64,000 nucleotides of DNA from Paenibacillus sp. UNC451MF (GCF_000686845.1 NZ_JMLS01000009.1:124001-188000), one strand, 5' to 3'; positions 16,592-26,537 are shown, counted from the first letter of the stretch. The notes: a model not told the origin generated them from the sequence alone. A program made the numbers and translations.

Positions 16592-18112
16592 TCATGGTTT
16601 ACCCTTCGCGGCAGCGTAAGCCTCTTCATACTCTTTAATCATCAAATCTCCGCCTGCTTTACGCCATTTGTCGATTTCCGCCTGGAATCCAGCATCGTCA
16701 ATCTTACCCATTATATACTTTGTTTGAGCATCCATCATTAAAATTTCGAGTTCTTTCCCTTTCTCCGTATAGGTCGCCGAGTCCAGACTTAAAGCCGGAT
16801 TAGATACCGCCGATTTCAAATTGTCTTGAACGATTTTTACGCCTTTTTCACCTAGCTCCGTATCCTTTAAAGGAAGCACATTGTAGCCTTCATTATTAAA
16901 CAAGCTGTCTCTATAGGGCTTTACTTCTTTTTGAAAGGCCGTAAAATCTTTCATTTCTGTTTTACCATCAGATGTTTTGACAAAGTGTTTGCTCTCCACA
17001 CCACGGAGCTGCAATGTAGACATCTGTTCATCCATCAGCTTGTCCGCAAATGCGAGTATTTTCTTCAAATCCGCTTCGGTTTTCACCGTTGATTTCGGGA
17101 TGACGTACAGCCCGTTGTTGCCTACTTCGCCCGCTACTCGAACCCCTTTAGGACCTGTTGGCGGCATAACATCGAACTTACCATTCGGATTGTTCTTCAC
17201 CAGACGATCCTGCATACTTTTGGCGTTGGTAGAGACGGCGATCCGAATAGCTCCTTTGCCTGTATCGTAAGCCTTTTCAACCTCTGCATCATCCAGAACT
17301 GCGAAGTCTGGATTAATCAGCTTTTCACTATACGCTTTTCTAAACAGCTGCAGCATGCTTATAAATTCTTTAGTCATAAATTCAGGTGTAAACTTCCCGC
17401 TGGCGTCTACTCCCCATTTATTCGGAGCACCGAAGCTCGTTGCAATTCGGGTTGTCACAGCCGCAGAGCCATCATTGTATTTTTTGGCGAGAACCATCCC
17501 GTATGTATCCGCCTTACCGTTTTTGTCCGGATCCCCCGTAGCCACTGCTTTAAAAACGTTATACCATTCCTCCGGCGTTGTCGGAGGCTTAAGTCCTAGC
17601 GTATCAAGCCAATCTTTACGATAGATAACGGCACTTCGGGCAATATCCCGATAGATGGGAAGACCGTAAATTTTACCATCCACCGCAATATTATCGTAAA
17701 ACTGGGCATTTTGTGCGTACAAATTTTTAAATTCCTTCAAATAAGGACCGATCTCCCAAAATAAACCGGATCTCATCGCGCTAATGGCTGTTGGAATATA
17801 TTTGACTCTAAGCATCATCGGCATCTCGTTGGACGCCATCATAATATTGACTTTATCGTCATAAGCTGCAGTCGGGATCCATTGAATATCCAAATTCGTG
17901 TTTGTGTATTTCTCCAGAGCCAATTCCACTTCGTTATCTTTCTCCGGAACATCGCCAACCTGCGCCGTAGCGATACTTATGGTGAATGGAGGATTGTCGG
18001 CACTTTTTCTAGCCGAATCGGTGGTGCCTGTCTTTCCACTGCTGCAGCCTGTGATGATTCCATTCAATAATAATAGAGCCAAAGAAGATACAGCCCATTT
18101 CTTGCTCTTCAT
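16592..18112 (-). CDS. Sugar ABC transporter substrate-binding lipoprotein, paralogue
   Basis: A 506-aa lipoprotein (lipobox ITGC, Cys23) collinear with the downstream gene at 15058-16566, sharing blocks such as NTNLDIQWIP, GLFWEIGPYLK, GKIYGLPIYRDIARSAVIYRKDWLD and TLQLRGVE. The 25-base spacing and shared strand make the pair one operon, with this copy first. The ATG follows GGGAGG. A cre-like AAGCGCTT palindrome lies upstream at 18245, and the AraC-type regulator gene 18323-20638 is immediately upstream, a common regulator/binding-protein arrangement. The gap lacks a permease pair. Confidence 0.85.
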   Translation of the reverse strand: MKSKKWAVSSLALLLLNGIITGCSSGKTGTTDSARKSADNPPFTISIATAQVGDVPEKDNEVELALEKYTNTNLDIQWIPTAAYDDKVNIMMASNEMPMMLRVKYIPTAISAMRSGLFWEIGPYLKEFKNLYAQNAQFYDNIAVDGKIYGLPIYRDIARSAVIYRKDWLDTLGLKPPTTPEEWYNVFKAVATGDPDKNGKADTYGMVLAKKYNDGSAAVTTRIATSFGAPNKWGVDASGKFTPEFMTKEFISMLQLFRKAYSEKLINPDFAVLDDAEVEKAYDTGKGAIRIAVSTNAKSMQDRLVKNNPNGKFDVMPPTGPKGVRVAGEVGNNGLYVIPKSTVKTEADLKKILAFADKLMDEQMSTLQLRGVESKHFVKTSDGKTEMKDFTAFQKEVKPYRDSLFNNEGYNVLPLKDTELGEKGVKIVQDNLKSAVSNPALSLDSATYTEKGKELEILMMDAQTKYIMGKIDDAGFQAEIDKWRKAGGDLMIKEYEEAYAAAKGKP

Positions 18113-18244
18113 TTCTTAAGGTCCTCCCATTTAAATTTATATCCGCTCAACAACCCAATAATATACTAAAAAAAATATCACGAAGCATTTGTACAAAGCG
18201 TTGGAATGGCCTGCACTCTTCACTTTAGCCCCATTTAATTTCAG

Positions 18245-18252
18245 AAGCGCTT
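18245..18252. promoter_or_regulatory. cre-like palindrome upstream of the binding-protein pair
   Basis: AAGCGCTT in the context CAGAAGCGCTTATTG, about 130 bases before the start of the substrate-binding protein gene. It resembles the core of a CcpA catabolite-repression site. The same octamer occurs at 39547 and 43999, also upstream of catabolic genes. Confidence 0.35.
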
Positions 18253-18259
18253 ATTGATT

Positions 18260-18309
18260 AAAAAAGGCTGTCCCTTTTCATCGCTGATGAACTTTAGGGG
18301 CAGCCCTTC
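18260..18309 (-). terminator. Terminator after the AraC-type regulator
   Basis: GGCTGTCCC (18266-18274) pairs with GGGGCAGCC (18297-18305) with one mismatch. The six-A run at 18260-18265 is the minus-strand T-run. Confidence 0.75.
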
Positions 18310-18322
18310 TTTGTTTGCTCAA

Positions 18323-20638
18323 TCAAGAGTTATCTTTATTATACTGATCACGATACTGTCCCGGTGTCATGCCGACGATTTTACGGAAGGTTCGTATAAA
18401 CGCTGTCGTATTCGTGTAGTTCAGCTTTTCGGCGATTTCCGATATTTTCAAACTCGTATTCTCCAGCCAGGTTTTGGCTGTATTCATGCGGTATTCAGCC
18501 AAATATTCGCTGAAATTAATGCCCATCTCTTTCTTGAACACCCGGCTTAAGTAGACAGGATGGAAGTTCAATATCGATGCGCAAGCTTCAAGCGAAATAT
18601 CCTGATCAAATCGTTCATGCACCAGCTTCACCATTTGATTGGCGATATTGACGTACTGAGACTCGGCCTGATGATTCAAGAAACCGATAATCGGCTCAAA
18701 CAGCTCGACCTTAAACCATTTAATAATATCCTCTAGCGTATTTAATTTGAGGAATTGGTCTATCGTCGCTTTACTGCCGAGCACCTTTTTCACAGAGCCT
18801 CCCTGCTCCTGTACAAGCTGGTATACCTTAGAAATCAGCTGCATCATAAGAGCCGGATACTCATTAAAATGAATGCCTTTCTCTACAATAGCGGCAATAT
18901 ATTTATCAAACACCATATCGACTCGGTCAACTTCACCCAGCTTGAGTGAATTGACGAGCTGATCCTCGAGCAGCTTCAACTGAGTGTAGACTGTAATCTC
19001 CATTTCTTTCTTGCCTGCGTCAATATCCTCGTAATGGACTATGATTTCATGACCTAAGCTGATTCTGCATTTCAATGCCTCAAGGCATTCTCCGTAAGCC
19101 CGTACCGATTCGGTTGCTTTTTCGAATGGTCGGCTTATTCCAATGCTGATTGGAAGCTGCAGAAACTCATGAATCTTTTGCTTAATCATTTCAGCCGTCT
19201 GGAAGAAATACGCTTTGCGCTCAGCTTCATTGTCCAACCGACAAACGAGCAGAGTCACTTGCGATTGATCCAGCAATACGGGACTAAACCTATCCTGCTG
19301 CGGAATCAGCTCTCCAACCATATTGTTAATAGCAAACAACAGGAGCTCCTTATCATGATCGCGGTACCTGCTCTCCTGCAGTGTGTCGATTTGTACCGTT
19401 AGGACACCAAGACATTTCCACTCCATTGGAAACCCGAACGTTTGCGAACGGTAGGCGAAGTCGCTATCCGAAATTTGTCCTGTAAACAGCTTCAGCACGA
19501 GAAACTCTTTAAGTTGGCTGAATTGCCCGCGCACCTGCTGCTGCAGCTGTTTCTCCGTACTGAATAATGTTCGGAAGCGCTGCTCGATCCGGACAATTTC
19601 GTCCTTATGCTCCTGACCTTCGACTTCGATTTGCTTCGTAAATTCGAATAATCTTTTAATAGGAGAGTACATACGTCTGCTGCCGTAGAAAGCAAGAATA
19701 CCTACCAAAACAAAGATGATCGTGCATGCGATAAAAGTAACCCAAGCAATTTTCTTAGACTGCTTCGTAATATCATTGATGGATACGGCAGATATGTAAG
19801 TCCATCCGTTATACGGAGAAGATCGGTACGAAATACCTAATTCCTTATCATTAACATAAGCGTTAAAGAAGCCGGAATCTTCCTGTGTATCGCGAACCCT
19901 GTCAGCTACCAGCGCATGAATAGCCTGATTGTTATCTACCTCATTATCCTCCAATAGGAAGTTATGACCCTCCCTATCCAATACGTATACTTCGCCTAGT
20001 TTTTTATTGTTCACCAACAGGTTTTTAACCTGGCTGTTCAATATTTCTACAACAAGAAGACCTTTGGGCTGGTTGGTCATAGGGATAACTGGAATTTTAT
20101 AAACCATCCGAATTACCGGCAGCGTAGAAGCTTCTTCAGTGTTGCCATCCTCGTCGACAGGCTTGTCCTGCGATTTCGGATTTTGGGTAATCCAGAACAA
20201 GCTATTTGGATACTTCGCATAAGAAGTCAGAACATCCCGGTCAGGGTGAGTGCTAAGACGTCGGAATGTAGAGAAACTGACCATCCAATCCATATTGAAG
20301 TTAATCAGATAAGCTTCCCTAACACTAGTAAACGTCTGCAGGTTGTACAGACCTTTGGATAAATCGCGGAGCTTCGCGAAGTCGTCATAGCTCAAATTCT
20401 CGTTCACGGACGAAGCGACCAACGGTGAATTTACAAATTGAAGAGAGGTGAGCTCCAACGTTTTCAGAACCTGCTCGACCCTCATCTGGGTTTGCAGCAA
20501 AACCTGCATGTTTCCTTCCTTGACTTTATCCTCAATATCGCCTGAAGCTATAAAATAAGAAATAAGGCCAATGGAAATAACAGGAATCGCCGCTACTATG
20601 AAAGTAAAACTGATCAAACGCACTAAATATTTCGGCAT
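18323..20638 (-). CDS. Membrane-anchored AraC family regulator
   Basis: A 771-aa one-component sensor-regulator. A first membrane helix is at residues ~8-30 and an extracellular Cache-like sensor runs to ~290. A second helix (WVTFIACTIIFVLVGILAFYG) is at ~292-312, followed by a HAMP-like linker. The C-terminal AraC double helix-turn-helix covers ~670-765 (SLEACASILNFHPVYLSRVFKKEMG and KISEIAEKLNYTNTTAFIRTFRKIVGMTPGQYR). This architecture is common in Paenibacillus next to oligosaccharide-binding protein genes, where the protein senses extracellular glycan directly and activates the locus. AGGAGGG precedes the ATG. It is transcribed toward the two binding-protein genes but has its own terminator. 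Confidence 0.88.
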   Translation of the reverse strand: MPKYLVRLISFTFIVAAIPVISIGLISYFIASGDIEDKVKEGNMQVLLQTQMRVEQVLKTLELTSLQFVNSPLVASSVNENLSYDDFAKLRDLSKGLYNLQTFTSVREAYLINFNMDWMVSFSTFRRLSTHPDRDVLTSYAKYPNSLFWITQNPKSQDKPVDEDGNTEEASTLPVIRMVYKIPVIPMTNQPKGLLVVEILNSQVKNLLVNNKKLGEVYVLDREGHNFLLEDNEVDNNQAIHALVADRVRDTQEDSGFFNAYVNDKELGISYRSSPYNGWTYISAVSINDITKQSKKIAWVTFIACTIIFVLVGILAFYGSRRMYSPIKRLFEFTKQIEVEGQEHKDEIVRIEQRFRTLFSTEKQLQQQVRGQFSQLKEFLVLKLFTGQISDSDFAYRSQTFGFPMEWKCLGVLTVQIDTLQESRYRDHDKELLLFAINNMVGELIPQQDRFSPVLLDQSQVTLLVCRLDNEAERKAYFFQTAEMIKQKIHEFLQLPISIGISRPFEKATESVRAYGECLEALKCRISLGHEIIVHYEDIDAGKKEMEITVYTQLKLLEDQLVNSLKLGEVDRVDMVFDKYIAAIVEKGIHFNEYPALMMQLISKVYQLVQEQGGSVKKVLGSKATIDQFLKLNTLEDIIKWFKVELFEPIIGFLNHQAESQYVNIANQMVKLVHERFDQDISLEACASILNFHPVYLSRVFKKEMGINFSEYLAEYRMNTAKTWLENTSLKISEIAEKLNYTNTTAFIRTFRKIVGMTPGQYRDQYNKDNS

Positions 20639-21021
20639 CTGACGATTCCCTCCTGTAAGCAGCCTGGCAGCTCTAGCTGCACTCTATTTAATGAAACCGC
20701 TTAACATCCTGCAAAGAACGATTGGAAGCGGAGATGGGCTATATGAATATACTACAACCTCAGTACTACGGATTACTTGCTGTGCATGAGACGAAAGTCC
20801 CGATTGCTCAATTTGGTTTGTATGACAAAACTGCCTTTTGAAGGCTCCGGTTCATTATACAGCAATGCTTAGGGTACTGCAATCAACATCGGTTTGTCCT
20901 ATTCCTTAAAAAACAGTGATCTTTTACATAAAAATTCACTTTTTATTACTGCAGTTCCTTTCTCTATCTTGGTATACAATGGGATTACAATCCATAGTCC
21001 AAATTTAACTTTGTAGCCAAA
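20639..21021. other. Non-coding region, 383 bp
   Basis: Upstream region of the AraC-type regulator gene, containing its ribosome binding site and presumably its promoter. Open frames here overlap the next gene or are short and lack ribosome binding sites. I see no repeat, riboswitch or RNA gene. Confidence 0.5.
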
Positions 21022-21060
21022 TAAAAAGAGCATTATCGGAATGCACCCCGATAATGCCTT
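21022..21060 (-). terminator. Terminator after the solute-binding protein gene
   Basis: A perfect 10-bp stem, GCATTATCGG (21030-21039) with CCGATAATGC (21048-21057), then CTTTTTATT on the minus strand. Confidence 0.85.
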
Positions 21061-21079
21061 ATTTGCTACACTATAATCT

Positions 21080-22462
21080 TTATTTCTTCTTCTCCGTTTC
21101 AATCGCTTTGTTCGCCGTCTCTTCCGCTTTCCGCAAGGCGGAATTGATATCTGTCGCATCGGTAGCCACTTCTACAATGGCAGCTTCCAATGGTTTTTGA
21201 GCAAGCGGCTCTAAATAGCTGCGTGACGAGCTAGCTGCCGGAGTAAGGAAGTAAGTGGATTGGAAATTAATGTTTTTTACTTTCAAATCCTGACCCATTG
21301 CTTTACGAATCTGATCATTTTTCAATGAGGTCATCTCTCCGCGTTTGGATACAATCATTTGATATTCGTCGGAGGTCAAATATTTGATTACTTCCATAGC
21401 TGCGTCCTGCTGCTTGGAGATGGACGCGATATTCCAGAACGTCGGATAAGATTGCGGTCCTGTTTTCGGTGAATCCTTAAACACCGGAGAAGATACCATG
21501 TTCCATGTCATTTGATCCAGCTCATTCGTGTTAGCCGAATACAGGTCGGACAAATAGACGAACATGGCGAGATTTTTTTCTTTATAAAACTCATTCTTGT
21601 ACGGCATTTTGTTGGAATTGGAGGCAACGTATTTTTTGTAGTCCGGCATATCGCCCTGTGCTTTGTAAATCCCCTGATATATTCGTTTCCAACGATCATC
21701 CTGCGCCAAAGATTTCTCCGTTTTCGGATCTACCGCACCTACTGAAAGCTGATTTAACCGAATATAGTGCAGAGGTGAAACGACGAGACCCAAATAAGTT
21801 TTTCCGTTATCCGTTCGGGTCAGCCGTTTGGCAATATCAAGCGTTTCTTCCCAAGTCATACCGTCCTTAGGGTAAGCTTCTCCGAAACGATCGAATATTT
21901 CCTTGTTATAATAAGTAACCATCGTCATATCGTTAACAGGCAAACCGTATATTCCGCCTTTGGCCAATTGGCGCATAACATCGATCGACCCTTGGTCGAA
22001 ACGGTTTAAATCAACATTATGCTGCTTAAGCTTATCGCTGATATCCATGGCCAAACCTGGATTGATGAGCCCATCAAATATATTCCCGGAGCTTTCGTAT
22101 ATGATGTCAATAGGAGTGCCTGCGGTCATTAAATCGGTGATCAAACTTCCTGTAGCCTTTTTAATGTATTTGAACGTGTAATTAGGAAACTTGGCTTTCA
22201 AATATTTGCCGTAGTTCGCCTCGAACGACTCTTCGCTCAGCGCGCCGCTGGATGTAATGGTTAAATCCGCTTTTTCCGGAGCCAAGGATTGCTGCTTGGG
22301 GGCTTCTTCCTTCTTCCCGCTGTCTGTGCCGCTGCTTCCACTGCCGCTACCACCTGAACCGTTGCCGCCACAAGCGGATATCGTCAAAGAAAGAATGGCT
22401 AACCATGCAATAGATATTGCGGCTCTTCTTTTATATTTTACTCTGCCCTTTCCCACGTTCAT
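21080..22462 (-). CDS. Carbohydrate ABC transporter substrate-binding lipoprotein
   Basis: A 460-aa family-1 type extracellular solute-binding protein. The signal peptide has lipobox ISAC (Cys31), followed by a Gly/Ser-rich linker (GGNGSGGSGSGSSG) that tethers the domain. Blocks typical of the fold are GTPIDIIYESSGNIFDGLINPG, KGGIYGLPVNDMTMVTYYNKEIFDRFG and GMTWEETLDIAKRLT. AGGAGGGG precedes the ATG. No permease or ATPase is adjacent; the next gene upstream is another AraC-type regulator on the same strand. It is the third orphan binding protein of the island. Confidence 0.82.
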   Translation of the reverse strand: MNVGKGRVKYKRRAAISIAWLAILSLTISACGGNGSGGSGSGSSGTDSGKKEEAPKQQSLAPEKADLTITSSGALSEESFEANYGKYLKAKFPNYTFKYIKKATGSLITDLMTAGTPIDIIYESSGNIFDGLINPGLAMDISDKLKQHNVDLNRFDQGSIDVMRQLAKGGIYGLPVNDMTMVTYYNKEIFDRFGEAYPKDGMTWEETLDIAKRLTRTDNGKTYLGLVVSPLHYIRLNQLSVGAVDPKTEKSLAQDDRWKRIYQGIYKAQGDMPDYKKYVASNSNKMPYKNEFYKEKNLAMFVYLSDLYSANTNELDQMTWNMVSSPVFKDSPKTGPQSYPTFWNIASISKQQDAAMEVIKYLTSDEYQMIVSKRGEMTSLKNDQIRKAMGQDLKVKNINFQSTYFLTPAASSSRSYLEPLAQKPLEAAIVEVATDATDINSALRKAEETANKAIETEKKK

Positions 22463-22618
22463 TCGGACCCCTCCTAATTTGTTCTTGAAGCTCTTTTTGA
22501 ACTTTCAACAACAGAATATAAGAGCGGATGGTTACGGTCTATCATCTTATCTATACTTATGTATCAAAAATGATCTAGTGATTATCATCGTAAACCCATG
22601 ATTATTCAGGTCACGCAG

Positions 22619-24160
22619 CTATTCAAATACAGGGTCAGCTCCCCTTTCTGTGATATAGCCCATTTCTTCAAAGATCGGCTTTCTGCCGTATTTCATTCTG
22701 AACTCGCCTGGTGTCATCCCTTGCCCTTTGCGGAAGGATCGTATAAAGTTTTGCGAGTTTTTATACTGCAGCTTACAAGCGATTTCCTTCACCGGCAATC
22801 CTGTTTCAATCAGCCATTTGCGCGCCATTTCATGCCGTTGCTTGGCTAAATACTCGCTGAATGTAATATTCATTTCTTTATTAAACAGGCCGCTTAAGTA
22901 ATTAGGATTGTAATGCAGCCGGGAGGCTACGGTTTCTAGTGACAGATCTGTATCGTACTCTTCTCGTATCATAGTTACGATTTGATCAAGCAGATTTTTT
23001 TTGTATGATTTCATGTTCCCCTCTAATGTAGTCAGACATGGATCCATTAACACTTGCTTAAACCAACGTTCGATTTCTGCTTCGGACTGCAGTTTTATTA
23101 CTTGCTGGATCAAGGATGTCCGGCTGTTTTGCCAAATATCGTATACGATTCCCCACTGCCGCATGTGCTCCATAAATGCAAACAATAGACGTACCATGGA
23201 CATTTCCAGCGTTTGCGGGTTGCCTGCATGATGAACCATTTCTTTGACAACCTGGTGCAGAAGATTATCCGCCCTCTCGATTTCACAATGCTTGACAGCC
23301 TCTAACCATTCCTGCTCCAGCTCATGAGGCAGCGGATAGCCGTTCATTGTTCCTGCAAGAGGCTCTTCATAATAGTAAATTGACTGTTCTTTCGTCCAAA
23401 TCCGATATTTAAAAGCTTCCAGGCTTTCTTGGTATGCATTAGGAATACTCATTTTGTCTACAAACACAGCACTGACCCCAACGCTTAGTTTCAGTGATAA
23501 ATATTGCGATACCGCGGTCTGAATCATTTCGACCCAAGTATCCATAACGGCCCTGAATGTATCTTTGCTCTGGCATGGATCAGCCGTCAAAAGTACAATC
23601 TTATCTTCGATCGAGACCGGCGTTAGTCGTGAGGAGGAAGGAATAAGCTCCTCTATCACATTACGGATGGCAAACAGCAGCAAATCCCGGTCATTCTCAG
23701 CAAAACGGGTATGTTCTATTGGCTCCATCCGCAGCGTCATGACCGCAAACAGCCTTTGTTCGCTAGGAGCCCCTCCGATCAGGGCCAGACGCGAATGCAG
23801 CTCCGGCTGTGTATAGCCTCCGAGAAATAGCTGCTGCAGAAAATAGCGGTTCAGTTGAGCCGCCTGATCATCCAATTGATGCTCTAAGCGCCTTTTCATT
23901 TCAGTCAAATATTGCAGCTGCGCTTCCATTACGACATCCTTATGACTATCTCCTTGCTTCTGATTAAGTGCAGCTACGTAAATGAATTGCCTCTGCAAGT
24001 AAAATAGCCCCATCATCATCAAAGCCATACTGCCTGAGATGAGCATAAACAATTTCCAAGATGAATCTTTCCCTGTAAACAATTCCGCAATAGCCAATGT
24101 GGCGCTGCAAATAAAACAAAGACTAAGGCATTTGTACAAGAGCTTGCTTGCTCGAAGCAA
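22619..24160 (-). CDS. AraC family regulator with two N-terminal membrane helices
   Basis: A ~513-aa protein. Two closely spaced hydrophobic segments lie in the first ~70 residues (CLSLCFICSATLAIAELF and LFMLISGSMALMMMGLFYL), then a coiled-coil-like linker rich in Gln/Glu. A central domain is similar to that of the 18323-20638 regulator (ENDRDLLLFAIRNVIEELIP, SVGVS, EALKYRI-type blocks). The C-terminal AraC helix-turn-helix pair follows (SLETVASRLHYNPNYLSGLFNKEMN; PVKEIACKLQYKNSQNFIRSFRKGQGMTPGEFR). There is no large extracellular sensor. The frame opens at a TTG at 24184, but GGAGG lies inside it; TTG 24160, seven bases after GGAGG, is the likely start. It is divergent from the GH42 gene and upstream of the solute-binding protein gene, so both may be targets. 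Confidence 0.82.
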   Translation of the reverse strand: MLRASKLLYKCLSLCFICSATLAIAELFTGKDSSWKLFMLISGSMALMMMGLFYLQRQFIYVAALNQKQGDSHKDVVMEAQLQYLTEMKRRLEHQLDDQAAQLNRYFLQQLFLGGYTQPELHSRLALIGGAPSEQRLFAVMTLRMEPIEHTRFAENDRDLLLFAIRNVIEELIPSSSRLTPVSIEDKIVLLTADPCQSKDTFRAVMDTWVEMIQTAVSQYLSLKLSVGVSAVFVDKMSIPNAYQESLEAFKYRIWTKEQSIYYYEEPLAGTMNGYPLPHELEQEWLEAVKHCEIERADNLLHQVVKEMVHHAGNPQTLEMSMVRLLFAFMEHMRQWGIVYDIWQNSRTSLIQQVIKLQSEAEIERWFKQVLMDPCLTTLEGNMKSYKKNLLDQIVTMIREEYDTDLSLETVASRLHYNPNYLSGLFNKEMNITFSEYLAKQRHEMARKWLIETGLPVKEIACKLQYKNSQNFIRSFRKGQGMTPGEFRMKYGRKPIFEEMGYITERGADPVFE

Positions 24161-24481
24161 AGTATCAACCTCCTTGGGAAACAACTGCTTTCATCATCTA
24201 TCCCCATTCTAGCTAATTTTGTATGGCACACCATCAGCCTGATTTAACTTGTTCATGAGGAACCTGTAAAAAGCTGTTTGGGCATATGGATGTTACAGGG
24301 AAAAGACACATAAAACGGCTGAAAAAACGGCTTTTTTCAAGAAAGTGCAAACAAATCAATAATGTTTAAGGAAAATGATGGGCAATATCAAGAATCTTCA
24401 ATTGAACGGCAGGACATATTTTAATAAGATGAGTAAAATCGCAGTATTATACGAACTAACTGAAGGTTGGAGAGATGACTT
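24161..24481. other. Divergent promoter region, regulator / GH42
   Basis: A 320-base region between the AraC regulator gene (minus) and the beta-galactosidase gene (plus). It contains an 18-base palindrome at 24321-24338 (GAAAAAA, CGGC, TTTTTTC) and AT-rich sequence with candidate -10 elements near 24430-24450. I cannot fix promoters precisely. The palindrome is A/T-arm only and may be a weak hairpin or part of an operator. Confidence 0.4.
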
Positions 24482-26476
24482 ATGGAAAAAAGATTATATC
24501 ATGGTGCCGCCTTTTATCCGGAGCTTTGGAGTGCAGATGTAGTTGCTCAAGATATAAGGCTCATGAAAGAAGCAGGCATTAACGTAGCGCGGATCGGAGA
24601 ATTCGCTTGGTCCAAGATGGAACCCGAAGAAGGTAGAATTGATATGAGCTTCTTCGTAAATGTGATCAATCAACTGTATGACAACGGCATTCAAACCGTG
24701 ATGTGTACCCCGACGCCCACCCCGCCCATTTGGTTTACTCACGGGCATCCGGAGCGGATGTATGTAGATGAGAACGGCACTGTGATGGGCCACGGCTCGA
24801 GACAGCATGCGTGTACCAATAACGCTTATTTCAGAGAAAGAGCCGCCATCATTACCGAACATATCGCTAAGGCCGTAGGCCCTCTGCCGGGTGTCATCGG
24901 TTGGCAGATCGATAACGAATTCAAGGCGCATGTAGCCGAATGTATGTGTGAGACCTGCAAAGGCTTGTGGCATCAATGGCTGCAAGAGCGCTATGGTACC
25001 GTTGAACAGTTGAACGAGGCTTGGGGAACCGACATCTGGAGCGAGTATTACCACACGTTCGATCAAGTTCCGCAGCCGGGAGCAGCACCATTCCTGCACA
25101 ATTCTTCATTAAAAACGATGTACCAGCTGTTCTCATTTGAAAAAATAGCCGAGTTTTCGGATGAGCAGGCTGCCATCATCCGTAAATATTCAAAAGCACC
25201 GATCACTCATAACAGCAGCGTAGCCTTCCACGTAGATAACGAGCGTTTATTCAAAAATTTGGATTTCGCCTCATTCGATACGTATGCTAACTTTGATAAT
25301 TTGCCGGGATACTTAATCAATTGTGACCTATTCCGAAACTTCAAACATGGCAAGGATTACTGGATTATGGAAACGAGTACTTCGTTCAGTGCTTCGTTAG
25401 AAAGCTACGCCAAGCCCCATCCGAACGGTTACTTGCGTTCCGAAGCGGTGGCTGCCTATGCGCTGGGCGCAGAAGCGTTTTGTTACTGGCTGTGGCGCCA
25501 ACAGCGAGCAGGCTGCGAGCAGCCTCACGGCTCCGTGCTGAGCGCATGGGGCAAACCGACTGTCGGCTACCAAAGTGTGCTGGAGGTCGAGCAGGCTCGT
25601 AAGCAGATCGAGCCCATCATCGTTGCTTCACGTCCAACTCAAGCGGAAGTTGCCATTACGTATTCGGATAAGGCCAAAGCGTTCCTCAAAACAGAACCTC
25701 ACCGCAAGCTGAATCATCGGGGCATCGTGACTTCCTTTTACGAACGTTTCGTCTCTATGGGGATCCATCGTGATCTGACTCCGGAAGGAGCTGATCTTGA
25801 CGGCTACAAGCTGCTCTTCACTCCATTCCTACATTACGTTTCTCCAGAATATAGAGAACGTGCTAAAGCACTTGCTGAACGGGGTGGAATTTGGGTCATA
25901 GGCCCTCTTACGGGAGGCAGAACGGAAAATCATACGATTCATACCGATGCTGCATTAAGCCAAGAGTTGGAACAGCTGGCGGGTGTAGAAACTTTATTTA
26001 CGTATCCAATGGAGGGCACCGGTACGCTCGGCAATGCATTCGGTGTATCTGCGTCACTGAGCATGTGGAGCTCAATATTTGAAGCAAAGGGCGCTTCCAC
26101 AGTCGGTACTCTGGAAGAAGGTCTGACACCAGGCAAAGCCTTTATTACCGAACACCGCTGCGGCAAAGGTAAAATCGTGATGCTAGGCTCTCTACCGATC
26201 GGAGAGGAAGGCGATCTGCTGCTAAGAAAGCTCATTGATCATTATGCTGTAGAAGCCGGTGTAACGCTTAGAACCGATGTGACACCTGGCACCATTGTAG
26301 CTCCGCGGCATACAGACACTCATGAACAGTGGGTCATCGTCAACATGAATGGTAACGGCGGAACCGTCACCCTACCTGAGCAAGGAATGGATATTTTAAC
26401 GCAAACGAATGTTCAGCCAGGTAAGCTGGAGCTGGGTCCATTCGAATATCGTATCGTACAATTTCCTCGGCAATAA
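24482..26476 (+). CDS. GH42 beta-galactosidase
   Basis: Glycoside hydrolase family 42 enzyme of 664 aa, which removes terminal beta-galactose from oligosaccharides with retention. The acid/base Glu146 is in WQIDNE and the nucleophile Glu297 in WIMETSTS. Cys111, Cys154, Cys156 and Cys159 have the spacing of the structural zinc site known in this family. TIM barrel at ~1-390, trimerisation and C-terminal beta domains after. No signal peptide, so it is cytoplasmic. A GGAGAG site precedes the ATG. GH42 enzymes in soil Bacilli often act on galactan or arabinogalactan side chains, which fits a pectin-type island with the lyase and esterase upstream. It is the only plus-strand gene of the island apart from the small membrane protein. 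Confidence 0.92.
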   Translation: MEKRLYHGAAFYPELWSADVVAQDIRLMKEAGINVARIGEFAWSKMEPEEGRIDMSFFVNVINQLYDNGIQTVMCTPTPTPPIWFTHGHPERMYVDENGTVMGHGSRQHACTNNAYFRERAAIITEHIAKAVGPLPGVIGWQIDNEFKAHVAECMCETCKGLWHQWLQERYGTVEQLNEAWGTDIWSEYYHTFDQVPQPGAAPFLHNSSLKTMYQLFSFEKIAEFSDEQAAIIRKYSKAPITHNSSVAFHVDNERLFKNLDFASFDTYANFDNLPGYLINCDLFRNFKHGKDYWIMETSTSFSASLESYAKPHPNGYLRSEAVAAYALGAEAFCYWLWRQQRAGCEQPHGSVLSAWGKPTVGYQSVLEVEQARKQIEPIIVASRPTQAEVAITYSDKAKAFLKTEPHRKLNHRGIVTSFYERFVSMGIHRDLTPEGADLDGYKLLFTPFLHYVSPEYRERAKALAERGGIWVIGPLTGGRTENHTIHTDAALSQELEQLAGVETLFTYPMEGTGTLGNAFGVSASLSMWSSIFEAKGASTVGTLEEGLTPGKAFITEHRCGKGKIVMLGSLPIGEEGDLLLRKLIDHYAVEAGVTLRTDVTPGTIVAPRHTDTHEQWVIVNMNGNGGTVTLPEQGMDILTQTNVQPGKLELGPFEYRIVQFPRQ

Positions 26477-26492
26477 TTTCATTGAAGACGCG

Positions 26493-26526
26493 AAAAAAGC
26501 TGATTCCCCTTAGGGTGAATCAGCTT
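26493..26526 (-). terminator. Left copy of a duplicated terminator hairpin
   Basis: AGCTGATTC (26498-26506) pairs with GAATCAGCT (26517-26525). It keeps the A-run on its left, so it terminates only minus-strand transcripts. The 29 bases from 26498 recur at 26734 with two mismatches. Confidence 0.75.
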
Positions 26527-26537
26527 GAGTCTGACGA

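Noticed and set aside
20899-21159. 86-aa minus-strand frame
   Set aside because: It covers the terminator and the 3' end of the solute-binding gene in another frame, with basic low-complexity sequence and no ribosome binding site.
24494-25099. 201-aa minus-strand frame inside the GH42 gene
   Set aside because: Shadow frame: the GH42 protein is complete with catalytic residues, and the antisense frame has no recognisable features.
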